Positions 22,331 through 33,925 of a DNA stretch of 64,000 nt are shown here, one piece after another. A program made the translations under genes and the position numbers. Every line of letters starts with the position of its first letter. Position 1 is the stretch's first letter. This stretch comes from Notospermus geniculatus (taxonomy: Eukaryota > Nemertea > Pilidiophora > Heteronemertea > Lineidae), in NCBI GenBank assembly GCA_002633025.1, contig NMRB01000062.1, positions 341,851-405,850 of the forward strand. The letters are read 5' to 3'. The notes below the pieces were generated by a model. It ran no database searches and had not been told where the DNA came from. It saw only the letters and a program-made list of their open reading frames with translations.

Positions 22331-22824
22331 ATCGGAAACCATTGACATCGCTCCTATGTCCTTTTCTTGTTAGGCAAGGTTTTGCTCGTTGATACGTCCT
22401 CCTTTTGTATTCTCCCTGTAGGCCTAGGCTATACATGTATTAGCGAGGAGATCACCTCTTATCTATTTTTGATAATGGGCCTATCTAATTATATACCGTC
22501 CCGTGTCCTTAAAAAAGCAACAGAAACGAAAATGTTATTTAGGTTCTCTAAAAAGCAACTCACTTTCACGGAGAGGCACTGATGCCAACTATAATAAAAC
22601 ACATATAACGGGCCAGTTAGAATAGATAGTTTTCTATGATAACTTAAAAAAATACATGTTGTATTGCAATAACAAAACGGATGCTAAGGATCAAAATCAA
22701 CTGATCATAAAATGTTATACATGCACATGATTCCCGTTTTCCTGGCATTTTTGTGGCTGTTTTAAAGCCATTGGTTAGAAATACAACACGCGTCGTCTTG
22801 CTGCCACTTGCGAATGAATACAAC

Positions 22825-24822
22825 CTACATGTACGCCCTTAATCATAAGTAAATGCACAGCTAATAAACTTACTTCCCAAAATATTCAGTGGATTAACTT
22901 TTGCTTTTTACGCCAGTTATTTAGGGCCATAAGGCACATTTTGAGACTAAAAGTTCCTTGATTTTTGGTTAAATGCATTTCTGGCAAAAGTTTGAGAGGG
23001 GATGTTTCATTTTGAATTCAAGAATGCGATTTGTGATCCGTGGGAAAACTGAAAGAGCTACGATCTTGCAATTTGGGGGATGATTCTGTGTTTCAGGCCA
23101 ATTTCAATGGTACAACAATCAATAACATTTGAAGTAATCTTTCAAGACAATGGGTGTTTGAAGCCTTGAAGTTTCATATTAGAACCAAAATATTTCTAAA
23201 AAACTTGGATTATAGGTTCGCGAATGAGTCATGTGTCACCTACCTGCAAAATAATCCAGTTGTATTCAATGAAAGTACCAAAAAAAGTCACAAAAGTAGT
23301 TTGATATCACTCATTTGGAAGAACATGAACACTCTGAAGGCCCTTGGGCCTATTGTTGACTGCCATTGTCAATAAAGTCATAACAGTGACATAACAGGAC
23401 TGGATGACTTTTGTGGCAACTTGGGTTCAACCATTCATCTGAACGGGGTGGTGTTTTTTGCATAGGAAGCACTACAAACTGATTCAATGAGGTAATCTTT
23501 CTAACAAAACATTCTTTTGAATGGTCATCAACCTGCCCTTACTGCTCTGCAAGGAAAGGCAAGTTATGTAACTCTAATTCTCAATGCCTATGGAGTTGTG
23601 GTGCTGGCTAGGTGCTGGCCTGATGTAAGACTGTTCATACAATAGCTGTGACAACAAAGACAGCAATTCTTTGCCATGAATGCTGGAACATTGTAGGCCT
23701 ACCTTACACCCCAGAAGGATCAATAGACCAGTCCTTTCCAGAAGAACTACATGGTAAGTTTCTTGCATTTCAAAAACAGAATATCAACATTTCGTGACAT
23801 TTTTCTCTTGTTTCTTTTATCTTACCATAAAAATGAGTGCCACCCAAATCCATATGCCAAATATCATGTAAAACAATTAATTATTTCTTCGTATACGAAG
23901 AGTTTTAAATCATTTTGTCTTAAAAAATTACTTCAAATGTTATTGATTGTTGTACCATTTAAATTGGTCTAAAACACAGAATTATCCCTCCACATTGCAA
24001 GATCATAGCTCTTTCAGTTTTCCCACAGATCACAAATCGCAATCTTGAATTCAAAGTGAAACGGCCCCTTTCCTTTCATCGGAGCGAAACCAACGTATTT
24101 TAAAGCCTGTTTGTTTCCCAGCAAAAGACTTTTTCAGGTGTAAAAAATTCGGTGGGAAACAAAAGTTCCAGAGCATTTTCCAAAATGAATTTCGTTCGGT
24201 TTTCCAGTTAAGTCAGGGCTATTCCTTCTGTCTCATTTAGATCTACCCAGCCTGCTGAATATTGTGACTAGGCCAATTCATGGCCTGGTCAACAATATTT
24301 TCTCTTGGTGACACTTCATCGAGGAATCCAAGGCCAGGCGGTCTTTTGTGTGGGACGAGTGGCGATGTCACCTTTACTAACTTGACCTACGATGAATGGG
24401 ACTTATTATTTCGTGATCTTGATCTTGGGACAATAAGGAAAGGTCGTCTATAAAATAAGACTTGGACTGTTGACTGGAGTTTCGACTGAAACTTTTCGAC
24501 AAATTCGTCATAATTACGATATGGAAGCTTTGATTGAAAATTTGAAAATTGCTTCGTGTGCAGAAACAGGAAGGCTTTAAAATGACGTTGGTTTCAGTTT
24601 TAAAAAATATGCGATTGAAAATCACACTTTTTTATAGAAATTTTAAACTTTTGTCAAAAATACAACTCATGCAAGTTCATGATATTTTTGGTCTCAAAAT
24701 GTGTCTTAAGGCTGTAAATATCTGCCGTAAAAAGCAAAAGTTAATCCGCTGAAGATTTTGGGAAATATTTATGTTTATTAGCTGTGCATTTACTTATGAT
24801 TAAGGGTGTACATGTTTTATGC
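22825..24822. mobile_element. About 2-kb foldback element with arms over 300 bp
   Basis: 22825-23135 pairs with the reverse complement of 23920-24065 plus 24598-24822: for example cccttaatcataagtaaat at the tips, gtgatccgtgggaaaactg inside and caatcaataacatttgaag at the inner ends. The right arm is interrupted by a nested MITE (24084-24597). The 780-bp centre has no recognisable gene. A third, single-arm copy lies at 34385-34935. Confidence 0.75.
24084..24597. mobile_element. MITE nested in the right arm of the 2-kb foldback
   Basis: Inverted ends gaaaccaacgtattttaaag and ctttaaaatgacgttggttt. Removing it makes the right arm of the host foldback continuous. Confidence 0.65.
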
Positions 24823-24831
24823 CTACCACCA

Positions 24832-24855
24832 TAAAGACATCGTTGATGTCTTTAT
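24832..24855. repeat. Short hairpin
   Basis: taaagacatc and gatgtcttta separated by gtt, directly outside the 2-kb foldback. Confidence 0.5.
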
Positions 24856-25507
24856 GCTACCACTGATCACTAGTAAATGTTAGTAGTGATTGCATGTCTT
24901 GATATTGCATGGATCTGGTAAAGTCATCTGGGCAAGAGTCTCTTCACTGCACGGTATATTTCAGTTGTGATGTATTATGCAAAATAATCCTTGCTTTGCC
25001 TGTAGCAAACATGTCGTATCCAAATTACCAAATCCTACACTTCTTTTTCGGATTCATTGGACTTCCTATCGGGCAATCAAAAGCAGTGGAGAAGTCATCG
25101 GAATTCAAGACCCAAGTCCTGACCCTGAAATTGTAATAATTAAAATATTTATCGTGTGACCATCTTCCCAGTCGTAAAAAAAACAGTTGAGTAATAATCG
25201 AAATCCGTGACTGAAAACCTGTGGGCTCAACTTTTCATTTGCTACTCCATTTATCCTGCACAAAATGTCCAGCTTTAGTCAACAGTGAGCTTCTGCAAGC
25301 GCCCGGTTAGGCCATACGACTACGTTTATCTATTATAATTTTGGCAGAGATTTATTTAGTCCTGTAATCCAGATGAATGCAGCAACAACTATGAATTTGA
25401 ACATATTTACAGTGTAATATTTACAGATTCATACATCATGACAAACGTTTTCGAAGTACAAACTTCCTCTTCAGGTCTACAAGTGAAGTCAAAGCAGAGA
25501 ACATGCA

Positions 25508-26000
25508 TATACAGGAAGTTCACAGTTTATTGGTCTTCCCTGGAAATTTTCTAAGTCCAAAAACTAGGCCCACAAAGGGAGGCCTAGGATGGATGGTATA
25601 AAGGTCGGATCACTTTCGTTGCAAGTTCTCGGCCAAGTGCACTATGGATTGATTTTGGGAGGAATCGATTCTGATCAGTTTCACAAAGGCCGACCAGGGG
25701 TAATTCATGGTTCGCAAATTCATCACATTTTGTGGTTTGGACTCAGTCATTTGGTTCTTTGATGCCACGTCTCCTCAAGACCAACCATGATTACCCCTGG
25801 CCGGCATTGTGAAATTGATCAGTGGGGGTCTATTACAATTGATCCCTCCCAAAATCAATCCATATTGCACTTGGCTGAGAACTTGCCACGAAAGTGATCT
25901 GACTTTTATACCATTTACACTAGGTCTCCCTTTGTGGGCCTAGTTTTTGGACTTAGAAAATTTTCACCAAGGACCAATAAACTGTGAACCTCCTGTATAT
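25508..26000. mobile_element. 493-bp foldback with arms of about 220 bp
   Basis: The arms start tatacaggaagttcacag and end with its near reverse complement. Internal matches include tgattttgggaggaatcga, aaaactaggcccacaaagg and ggccgaccaggggtaat. Nearly the whole unit folds on itself, and identity between the arms is high. No gene. Confidence 0.85.
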
Positions 26001-26427
26001 AGAAGAAAGGGAAAATTATTACACTGGATTAGTCACATGACAAAGGGATTGGAATAAAGGGATTAGAATAATTGTAATGTGAAAAATGACCCGCTGTTGA
26101 ATAACTGCTTGTTCAGATTAGGTTTACAGGATTTGATATGCAAGGCTTACAATATCAATTTGTCGAAAATATGGTCCATTCAAAACAGCTCTGTAGCTCG
26201 GTTATTTCTGAGTGCATATGATCTTCTCTACACAATAATCATTCACAAATTAAGATCCCTTCGGTAACAGGGTCACCAGAGACAAATTAGTAAACTCACT
26301 TTTGACACATATTTGGAGTTGTACATTCTTGGTACTTATATATTCTTGCTATTACGTAATCAAGATATTTCTATTCAAAACCTTGACGCTCAAATGCTGC
26401 CAACAAACTGTGCTTTCAGATACAAAA

Positions 26428-26466
26428 CTAGAAATTGACTTGTCAGTCAATTTGAAGACCGCCCTT
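26428..26466 (-). repeat. Hairpin plus CTAG: Helitron-like 3' end, locus 1
   Basis: On the minus strand a 9-bp stem (aaattgact/agtcaattt) is followed at once by ctag and then T. The same terminal sequence is found at 38475-38513, 42749-42762 and 63163-63177. Helitrons end in a hairpin plus CTRR inserted before T (family knowledge). Confidence 0.4.
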
Positions 26467-26507
26467 GGATATCGGGAGACTAGAGAGAGGTCACTGATAA
26501 CAACATA

Positions 26508-27094
26508 CGCGATAGCTCCCCAATTTCATTCATAGCTGGCGGGATTCTTGAAACTGATCTCGTGTGATTTCTAGCACCTTTGAACCATCAAGTTACGGTA
26601 TCGTCTACGTTTTATACAATAAAACTTTCATGAAAAATATTTTATTAATATTATTTCAATGAATTTAATTTGGGCGACATTGTTGTTTACTGCCAGGAAA
26701 ATTTCAAAATCTCACGGGGTATTTCAGAGAACGAGATCGACAGACTGACAACAAACATGGCGCGGAAAAATCCGAAGTGTGAGGAAGACTGACCCGAGAA
26801 ATCGCCTCACTGCTGCAAGTTTAGCCAGATGGCGGCGTGTGAAGACAGGAAATTGTTGTAGCACTAATGAGGACTTAGCCGTGTACCTCCTCAACGTCCT
26901 TGAACCCCGGCCAACACCATCCTTTGCATGGTTTGCGGATGACTCTGAGTCGTCTCCGTCGGCATCACCCACTGTCAATCATGTCACCATGGTCACTCTC
27001 CTCGCTACTGATTGGTCATAGTAAATTCCGTAGTATTATAATGAGATGGCTCGCTTGGAATTCCATTCATAAAATATAGTGCTGCCACTGTGCA
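26508..27094 (+). repeat. Dispersed repeat, inverted copy of 12043-12530
   Basis: Flanks match 12043-12530 in reverse. The centre (26740-26985) is longer than in the other copy and contains an open stretch of about 80 codons from 26779. That stretch is partly conserved in the other copy (gcggatga and cgtcggca words), so the longer copy may keep a piece of an old element gene. Confidence 0.65.
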
Positions 27095-27768
27095 GGAAAT
27101 AAAGGAACTACCGATGTGCAGTACTGCAGAGCTCGCGTACATCGCTTTAAGACAACACCCTCTTATCAATGAATCCACTTAAAGTCAGGGAAAAAACCAC
27201 AGCAAAATGCCTTGTCAAAGTCTACACATTGTACATGTGTCTATCTTTAAAATGCAAACATCAGGAGGCGAATTTAATAAAGTGGCTAGCTAATCAATTC
27301 TCTCACGACTCTCAGTTCACCATTCTCAATTCTACATGAGATAAAGTAGAGAGCCAGACTAAAATGTAAACAAAGAACATGTGTTCACCGTCTTAAAATA
27401 GATTATACCGTCCTCAACCCAAGACGGAGCAGCCAGAGTGACGTCACTGAGTACCCAGGCAGACCTTGAATTCTGATTTTGCCATGGAACGATGACGCAG
27501 CAGGGGATTCCAACAAACACGTCACCTGCGTTGGATTCTATATTGGGCTTGGGGATTACCTCATCGAGACGAACTGTTTTTAGGCGGTAAAGTTGCAAAA
27601 TACATATCAAACGATTACGGACAGAGTCTGCTAACGAACTTGACCTGTATTTTATGCTGATCCAGCCATCCCGTAAGTTTTAAGGTGATACATCGTTTAT
27701 TTCGCAAGTTATCGCTCGGAAACCAAATGTTGCCAGGAGAGGAACAGAGAAAGTCAGTAAAACCAATG

Positions 27769-27800
27769 AAGACCGCCACCATTGAGGTGGTGGCGGTCTT
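27769..27800. repeat. 12-bp-stem GC hairpin, copy 1
   Basis: aagaccgccacc pairs with ggtggcggtctt across an 8-base loop; gagaaagtcagtaaaa lies about 10 bases upstream. A copy with compensated stem changes is at 41575-41604. Confidence 0.7.
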
Positions 27801-27836
27801 AATAAAACGCTGTCGTGTTTGACACGAGTAAAGTGT

Positions 27837-27907
27837 NNNNNNNNNNNNNNNNNNNNNNNNNNNNNNNNNNNNNNNNNNNNNNNNNNNNNNNNNNNNNNNN
27901 NNNNNNN
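27837..27907. other. Assembly gap (71 N)
   Basis: Unsequenced bases. Confidence 1.
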
Positions 27908-27910
27908 AAA

Positions 27911-28032
27911 GGGCCGTATTCTAGAAGCTTCCTTAGCTCTAAGGTTTAACTTTAGCTATTGTTTGCAGGGCAGAATACAAAAGCTTAAAGTGGACCTGAG
28001 AGTTAGTTAAGGAGGCTTCTAGAATACGGGCC
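27911..28032. mobile_element. 122-bp foldback MITE
   Basis: The ends gggccgtattctagaagctt and gcttctagaatacgggcc are inverted repeats continuing into ccttag. It directly follows the gap. Confidence 0.75.
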
Positions 28033-28545
28033 ATTTTCTCACTCTTTTTCACTTTTGTACAGCATTCAGACAGAACTGCATTTTGCTGTTTGTTTCATGA
28101 AATTATGTTTTATAGTAGTAAGCGAGATATCAAAGATTTTGTCAGTCAAAATCATTGGGTTAAAACCGCACTGTGAACGACTTTAACAATGTAAATATGC
28201 TAATTTATTCGTGACATAATTCTAGGGAAAAATTCCAATTTGGCCCACCCAGAGGACGCTGGATGCATGTTTTCTGTGTGATAATTGCATTTTATTGAAT
28301 TTCCCATCACGTAGATAGCTTAATTTGGTTACTAGGCCTCTCAAATCAGGGAAATCACATTTTCATTGTGCAAATTCCCTAGTGTGACATCACTTAATGA
28401 GGCAGTCTTACACCATTCTGATTTTAGCTGTGTCATTCACAAAATCAACCATAACTTTCTAACGAAATAAAATACTCATTTCATTGTAATTCTGCGCCAA
28501 ATGATTATACAAGCTGCAAAAAGGAGCATGTAGGTCTTTAATGAC

Positions 28546-28690
28546 TAAAGCTGCGTTTACCAGACAACCGGAATGCGGTATAGGGATACGGAATCCCCGG
28601 CGGAACGATATGTTATATACGAAAATGCATTGCATTTTCCGCTTCCGCGTTCCGCAACCCGCATTCCGCGTGTCAGCTAAACGTAGTTTA
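28546..28690. mobile_element. Foldback MITE
   Basis: Ends taaagctgcgtttaccagac and gtcagctaaacgtagttta, with inner arms of cggaatgcgg words and a central gaaaatgcattgcattttc palindrome. A related head (taaagccgtgtttacctga) is seen at 11651. Confidence 0.65.
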
Positions 28691-29338
28691 AGGACATCAC
28701 ACAAAAGATGTTCGAAGAAGTAGGTACTTTTCTGGAACAAGGACAGGTTTCGGAATAAAAATGGCGGCCACCTGTTGTTCAATGTTTTAAATGTTGCAGG
28801 TCTTGTCTGTGCCGACTCACTCAACCAAACCCTGGGCCGATCAACCTGTTTTAACAGTGCCAGTGATATAAAAATTACTAACATTACTAACGAATAATTC
28901 AAATTTCTTAAGGAATTCTCTAGGAAAATGTTTCGCAAACAGACCTCATTCTGGTTGCTGTGCAAATGCGAGTGAATGTTACGTTTCCTTCCAGAATGTA
29001 TGCGCATGCGCTATACTTGGTAACGATCGAACATGGCTGATTGCGAAGCTGTTACGTCGCCTACCATGTGTCTTGTTAGACTGGTACCCGGTCTTCTGGG
29101 CAGCTTGCATTCGAAGACCGGTGAAACCAAATGATCTGAGCCGGAATTCCGGCTCGTGACGTCATTCTACAGCATTCTACAGCAATGCATTCACCCGAAC
29201 TAAATATAGACCAGCGGGCGCCATGATGGTTTTATGCATTTCCTTGCGTCTGTCCTAGTATTTTTAATCAGGACAGTGTTCGGTCTAGTGTCTTGTCAGT
29301 GGTTTCGTCTATTTTCAGCGATAATCTTACTACATGTA

Positions 29339-29561
29339 AAGCCCAGGTCACAAATGCACCGGGCCCCGTACGATTTTCCCCACCCAGCGGCTTGCTGTGG
29401 ATTTTAGAGACTGAAACTCGGATCTAAGATGAATCACGCCGAAATCGCCTCAATAGATCAGCGGAAATTAGACTGGATCAAACTGGGCACCGTAGAAATT
29501 GGCCAAAGTGTATGTTTTTACTCGCCGTACGGGCCCTGGAGTGGATATGTGACGAGGGCTT
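29339..29561. mobile_element. TA-flanked MITE (copy 1)
   Basis: Ends aagcccaggtcac and gtgacgagggctt, each beside TA. The second copy is 59840-60073 in opposite orientation, sharing ctgaaactcggatctaag, atttaagcgg-like and gccgtacgg words. Confidence 0.75.
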
Positions 29562-29630
29562 TAATTCTTATCACAGAAGTAATTAGCCACCATGAAAGGA
29601 CAACATTTCGTGGAAAAGAAGATTGCATAC

Positions 29631-29798
29631 CCGCACTGCACTCAAAAAGAACAGCTTCTGCCATGTCATAGATTTCGGCATTCCAACCAGCATGGGCTCA
29701 CTGCCGTGCACTTTCCGCCAATTCTCGTAAGCCTTGAACGCAATTCGTAAGCCCCCAGCGTCAGCAATGTTCTCTCCGAGTGTCTGATTACCATTCAA
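29631..29798 (-). CDS. M13 (neprilysin/ECE-family) peptidase exon
   Basis: A 168-base, 56-codon exon on the minus strand, from a good acceptor (tttatatacag before 29798) to a donor gtatgc after 29631, both in phase 0. It encodes NGNQTLGENIADAGGLRIAF and later QKLFFLS. In M13 zinc metallopeptidases the ENIAD segment carries the third zinc ligand Glu and the catalytic-site Asp, and LFFLS belongs to the following helix. The HExxH exon should be upstream (higher coordinates) and the C-terminal VWC exon downstream, but neither is recognised here. The usual ENIADNGG is ENIADAGG, a mild change. It may be one exon of a gene with long introns or a stranded fragment. Such enzymes are membrane-bound ectopeptidases that inactivate small peptides. 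Confidence 0.75.
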
Positions 29799-30248
29799 CT
29801 GTATATAAATAAACAGCTATTAGGAGTGCGATTTGAAACAATCCAGTATGATTACGTAACCAGTTTGAAGCACAATGGGCAACCCGCAAACTAACGTCAC
29901 GACGTGGCGCTGCGAGCGATTGCACCGAAGTCTCTTTTTTCTACCGTTATTTCCATTTATTTCTGCAGTGAAAATAAACCATTTGTATTGGTCGCCCGAC
30001 AGTACAACTTACAATAAAAAAATCATTGTGTAGCAGTTGAAATTTTCTTTTACTTATTCCTACAATGGCGATGAAAGGAACGTTTTTATGTCATTATTCC
30101 TGTAAGAAAATGTGCAGGTTTTTTTTTTATTTCGCAGCGTTAACACCTAAAATGACGTCAATGACGTCGCTTCGGTACAACCGCTGGCACCGCCGACTTG
30201 CCGAGATAAACCGCAGGGCGAGTTCCCCATTGAACGACATTTCTTAGA

Positions 30249-30916
30249 CGGCAAAAAGCAGATTCATACTTTCTCACACACCAGGATTGTAGGGGATGGA
30301 AAATGCTTTGTTTTGAACCAGCAGGCGGAAAGAAAAGTATTTTCCGTTCCGCACACTGATCGGCGAAGAAATATGATTTACCCCTTGACGAAAAGGTGAT
30401 GCCTCGATGGCCCAACATAGCCAAATTAGTCCGGTCAATCTAAGCCCAAAAATTGGGTCAACCCACCAAATAAATTGAAAAACACTTTTGGGCCATTTTT
30501 CATCCGATTTTCGGGACATGGTTGCTATGGCAACCGATTTCAACCCCTTCCACTCCATAAATTGTGGCCTATTTTTCTTACACGGCAAAAAGCAAATTCA
30601 TACTTTCTCACACACCAGGATTGTAGGGGATGGAAAATGCTTTGTTTTGAACCAGCAGGCGGAAAGAAAAATATTTTCCGTTCCGCACACTGATCGGCGA
30701 AGAAATATGATTTACCCCTTGACGAAAAGGTGATGCCTCGATGGCCCAACATAGCCAAATTAGTCCGGTCAATCTAAGCCAAAAAATTGGGTCAACCCAC
30801 CAAATAAATTGAAAAACACTTTTGGGCCATTTTTCATCCGATTTTCGGGACATGGTTGCTATGGCAACCGATTTCAACCCCTTCCACTCCATAAATTGTG
30901 GCATATTTTTATTAGC
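30249..30916. repeat. Two 334-bp tandem copies, about 99 percent identical
   Basis: The unit starting cggcaaaaagca at 30249 repeats at 30583, with only about three substitutions. On the minus strand each unit keeps an open frame containing KSVFQFIWWVDPIF followed by LRLTGLIWLCW. No known domain can be assigned with confidence. Confidence 0.85.
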
Positions 30917-32179
30917 CAATAGAATTGGGTTCCAAAAAGTATCAACAAAAGCAATTAGTGGTGGGTCATTCCATATTTTGACCGGACTAAAAATCACACG
31001 CTTTGGTAATCGAATATGCAAAGCGATGCAGATGAGTCCAAGTAGACTCTACAACATTTTTTGTAACGTTTATTCTCAAACTGTTATTCCAATGGTGTGT
31101 ACACACGACTGTTAGGAAGGGAATTTGCTATAGAGGCGTCACCTTTCGGAGAACGGCCACAACATGGAGAAAGCCCTCCTAAAAATAGTACGGTGACGTA
31201 GCTAAATCGGCTCAGTCGACGCCTACCTCCACGGCAGAGCCAATAGAATATTATTGAAGACCGGAAGTAGTCAATCTGGACATGCGCAGGAGGCCTCTAC
31301 TGTGAATTTATCACACTTTCAAATGCATTTTTTGAAGTCGTCAGATCGAACTTCAGATTACCAATATGCTCAAATTGTTCTAAACATGTTTATCTATTGC
31401 AAGACGTTGACATTATCTTGATTTTTATAATACTCAGCTGACAAAAACGCAACCTTCGGCACAAAATTCCGGCATTTTAGCTGACGCATGCTAGTCGCAT
31501 GAGAGTCGATGCAATTCATTGAATCTTGGAATAAGATCGCGGAAAAATAATAACGTTATCATGAAGAAGGGAATTCCCGCTGCATATAAACATTGTCGTT
31601 CAGCCGGTCGCTGTCGGAGATTTTACAAAATCCTTTCGCCCAAAATACTATGTTAACTTCTTTGTATTCAAACCATTGTTTGCCATATTTGGTAGGAACC
31701 AATAGTTGTATTGTACGTGCACGCGTCTCGTTACTGTGGTTTCCTTTTGTAGGCCTCGACCATGTCGACGTGCATGGCTTAATTTTTAAGGGAATTCCTA
31801 TTATACTCCAAATTAGGGCTCCAACCAATCAAATTTCGTTCCGGACCTTTTCCACTGTATGCATTGACTTCTAACACTCGTGTACAGCAAACAAAGGGGA
31901 AAACCATGGTGCAACATCGAAAGTTTTATAACTTTGTATTATGACTACTCTTATGTTCTACCTGCCTCAAAGGTTCTGTTTTCCTTCTCCAGGTGCACTG
32001 TTAACTCGTTGAACTGATGTATAAAACATTCAGACCTCCTTTCGTACTCTTCAATTGCAGCTTCCGGCCACCAAGCCCTCTTTGATCCATCGGGACCAAC
32101 TTGCCGGCCTATTATAATATGTAAAAAGCATCATTAAGCTACATGTATGTATATCACATGTAACACATCGTAGATCAAA

Positions 32180-32880
32180 AACTGATCAACGATCAGATGG
32201 TCGCGGTGTCTGTCTTTCTGTCTGTCATTCCGTCTGTATGTCTGTCCGGTCTGTAACTTGGCTTTTGAAACAGCTACAGCCCTGAAAATGAGAGGCCCCA
32301 CGTAACTTGATGCTGGCTGCATACGGTTCATAGACACGTGGGTGATGGTGATATTGATATATCAAAAGTTGATATTTTGCTGTCACATTATTTGAAGCTC
32401 CCATAACTTGGCAGTGACAGTCCCCTATAAGGATCAATCCATGTTTATGAATCCAGGCAGCTTACTGGGTTCATCAGTTTCCATCTCCGGGCCAGCACCA
32501 CATTCGTATTGATATATCAAATTTTACATTTTGAGATATCTCAGGATCTGGTGCAGTTAGCGACTAACTTTGCTCTACCCCATCATAGTCACACAAGGAT
32601 GTTATTGCTACTACAAATGTCTACCTGGGGTTTGCAGGTCACATGACACATGTATCTGGAGATATCATGATGGTGATGTTCGATATGTCAGTCTGATAAT
32701 CTGAAATAACTCGACAGCATGCTGGTGTAGGAAGAAGCCTAACACCTTCACTCCAAGAGGGTTATCACTTATGCTCCTTCAGATTATGCAATGACTTTGA
32801 TTGTTTGAGGTCAAGGTCAAGTTCACACCGATCTAATATGGCTGTCCTAATTACTTTAACAGAAGACAGTGAGCCTAATG
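32180..32880 (+). repeat. Dispersed repeat related to 21540-22330
   Basis: Same block order: (tgtc)n at 32208-32250, ttgatatatcaaaagttga, attttgagatatc, then aggtcaaggtcaa. Moderately diverged. Confidence 0.65.
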
Positions 32881-32956
32881 GATCCAAATCAAATTGAACC
32901 CCTTGCAGGTACTATATGGCACGGCTTAACCCGCCGGCCATGGAGGATTTCCTTTA

Positions 32957-33042
32957 TGGCCTAGTGATTGGCGCGTTTGCCTCGGCGCTAGAAGTTAAGC
33001 AACGCTGAGCGTGATCACTACGTGGATGGGGTGACCAGCGCG
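32957..33042 (+). repeat. tRNA-like A box fused to a 5S rRNA-like sequence
   Basis: 32957-32971 reads tggcctagtgattgg, like a tRNA A box. From 32990, gaagttaagcaacgctgagc and then gtggatgggg-tgacc match the internal promoter region of 5S rRNA (box A, intermediate element, box C) in order and spacing. The 5S 5' and 3' ends that form helix I are missing, so this is not a functional 5S gene. 5S-derived short interspersed elements (SINE3 type) are known; the tRNA-like start joined to it is unusual. Confidence 0.65.
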
Positions 33043-33222
33043 TACAAAACACCCATCGATTATCCAGGATGCTTCTTTCATTTCCATGTATGCAATGAAG
33101 GTCCGAGGTCAAAGGTCAAGGTTGAAATATACAGCTGTAATATTGAAATGGTCATCGACAGAAAACCAGCTGGTGACCTTGGGGCGCATCAAAAGTCCGA
33201 CAGTGAACGGGGCGCTAGTGAC

Positions 33223-33925
33223 GCCGAATCGGTTAATGTCGTCCTGGGTATAACAGAAATATACCCAGGTTCAATGTCGTCCTACAAAACTATACCCTGG
33301 GTATAGTTCGATCTACAAAAGTATACCCAGTAGTTTTGAGCCTAGGTACGAATTAGGAATGGATGGCCGCCATTTTGTTTCTCGCTTCAACTGAGACGGC
33401 AGTTTTGCAAGCAACATCTTCAAAATATCAGTCAATATTGTCAGATTTTGTGCTCATCGATGGCATGGGTCAACTGTTAACATCTATCTCAACACAACGG
33501 TCCAAACTTATCGCAAGTTAAGCTCACAGTTTCAAAGAAATGAGCAAACTAACAGAGCCGATCTGCGCCCCATATGTTTGTTCGGTGTCGTGCGTTCAGC
33601 TACGTCCGCGAGCCGTGCTGCGAGTACTATTGCGGATTTGAGTGACGACAAACGGCACTTAAATTTCTTTGATCACTGTCGGTACGATACCGTATATTAA
33701 AATGATGCCCGTCGTGTCGGGCGCTAGAGCGATGTTTTTCGACTTGACATGCTTCTGCATGGTCATATGGCATTTGCAAGGACAATCTCGTCTTCAGGTA
33801 CTTTATCCAATCCTCGGTATACTTTTGTAGATCGAACTATACCCAGGGTATAGTTTTGTGGGACGACATTGAACCTGGGTAGCCTATATTTCTGTTATAC
33901 CCAGGACGACATTAACCGATTCGGC
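33223..33925. mobile_element. Foldback DNA transposon with 9-bp target duplication (copy 2)
   Basis: Same ends as 1180-1873 (gccgaatcggttaatgtcg). The direct repeat gctagtgac lies at 33214-33222 and 33926-33934, an exact 9-bp target duplication with a different target from copy 1. The internal sequence is also shared (atggccgccattttgtttc), so both are copies of one non-autonomous Mutator-like family. Confidence 0.9.

Noticed and set aside
28459-29007. 182-codon minus ORF at 28.5-29.0 kb
   Set aside because: It runs through the MITE 28546-28690 and has no recognisable domain; a chance frame is more likely.
32957-33042. Functional 5S rRNA gene
   Set aside because: The 5' and 3' strands of helix I and most of the first 40 bases of 5S are missing.
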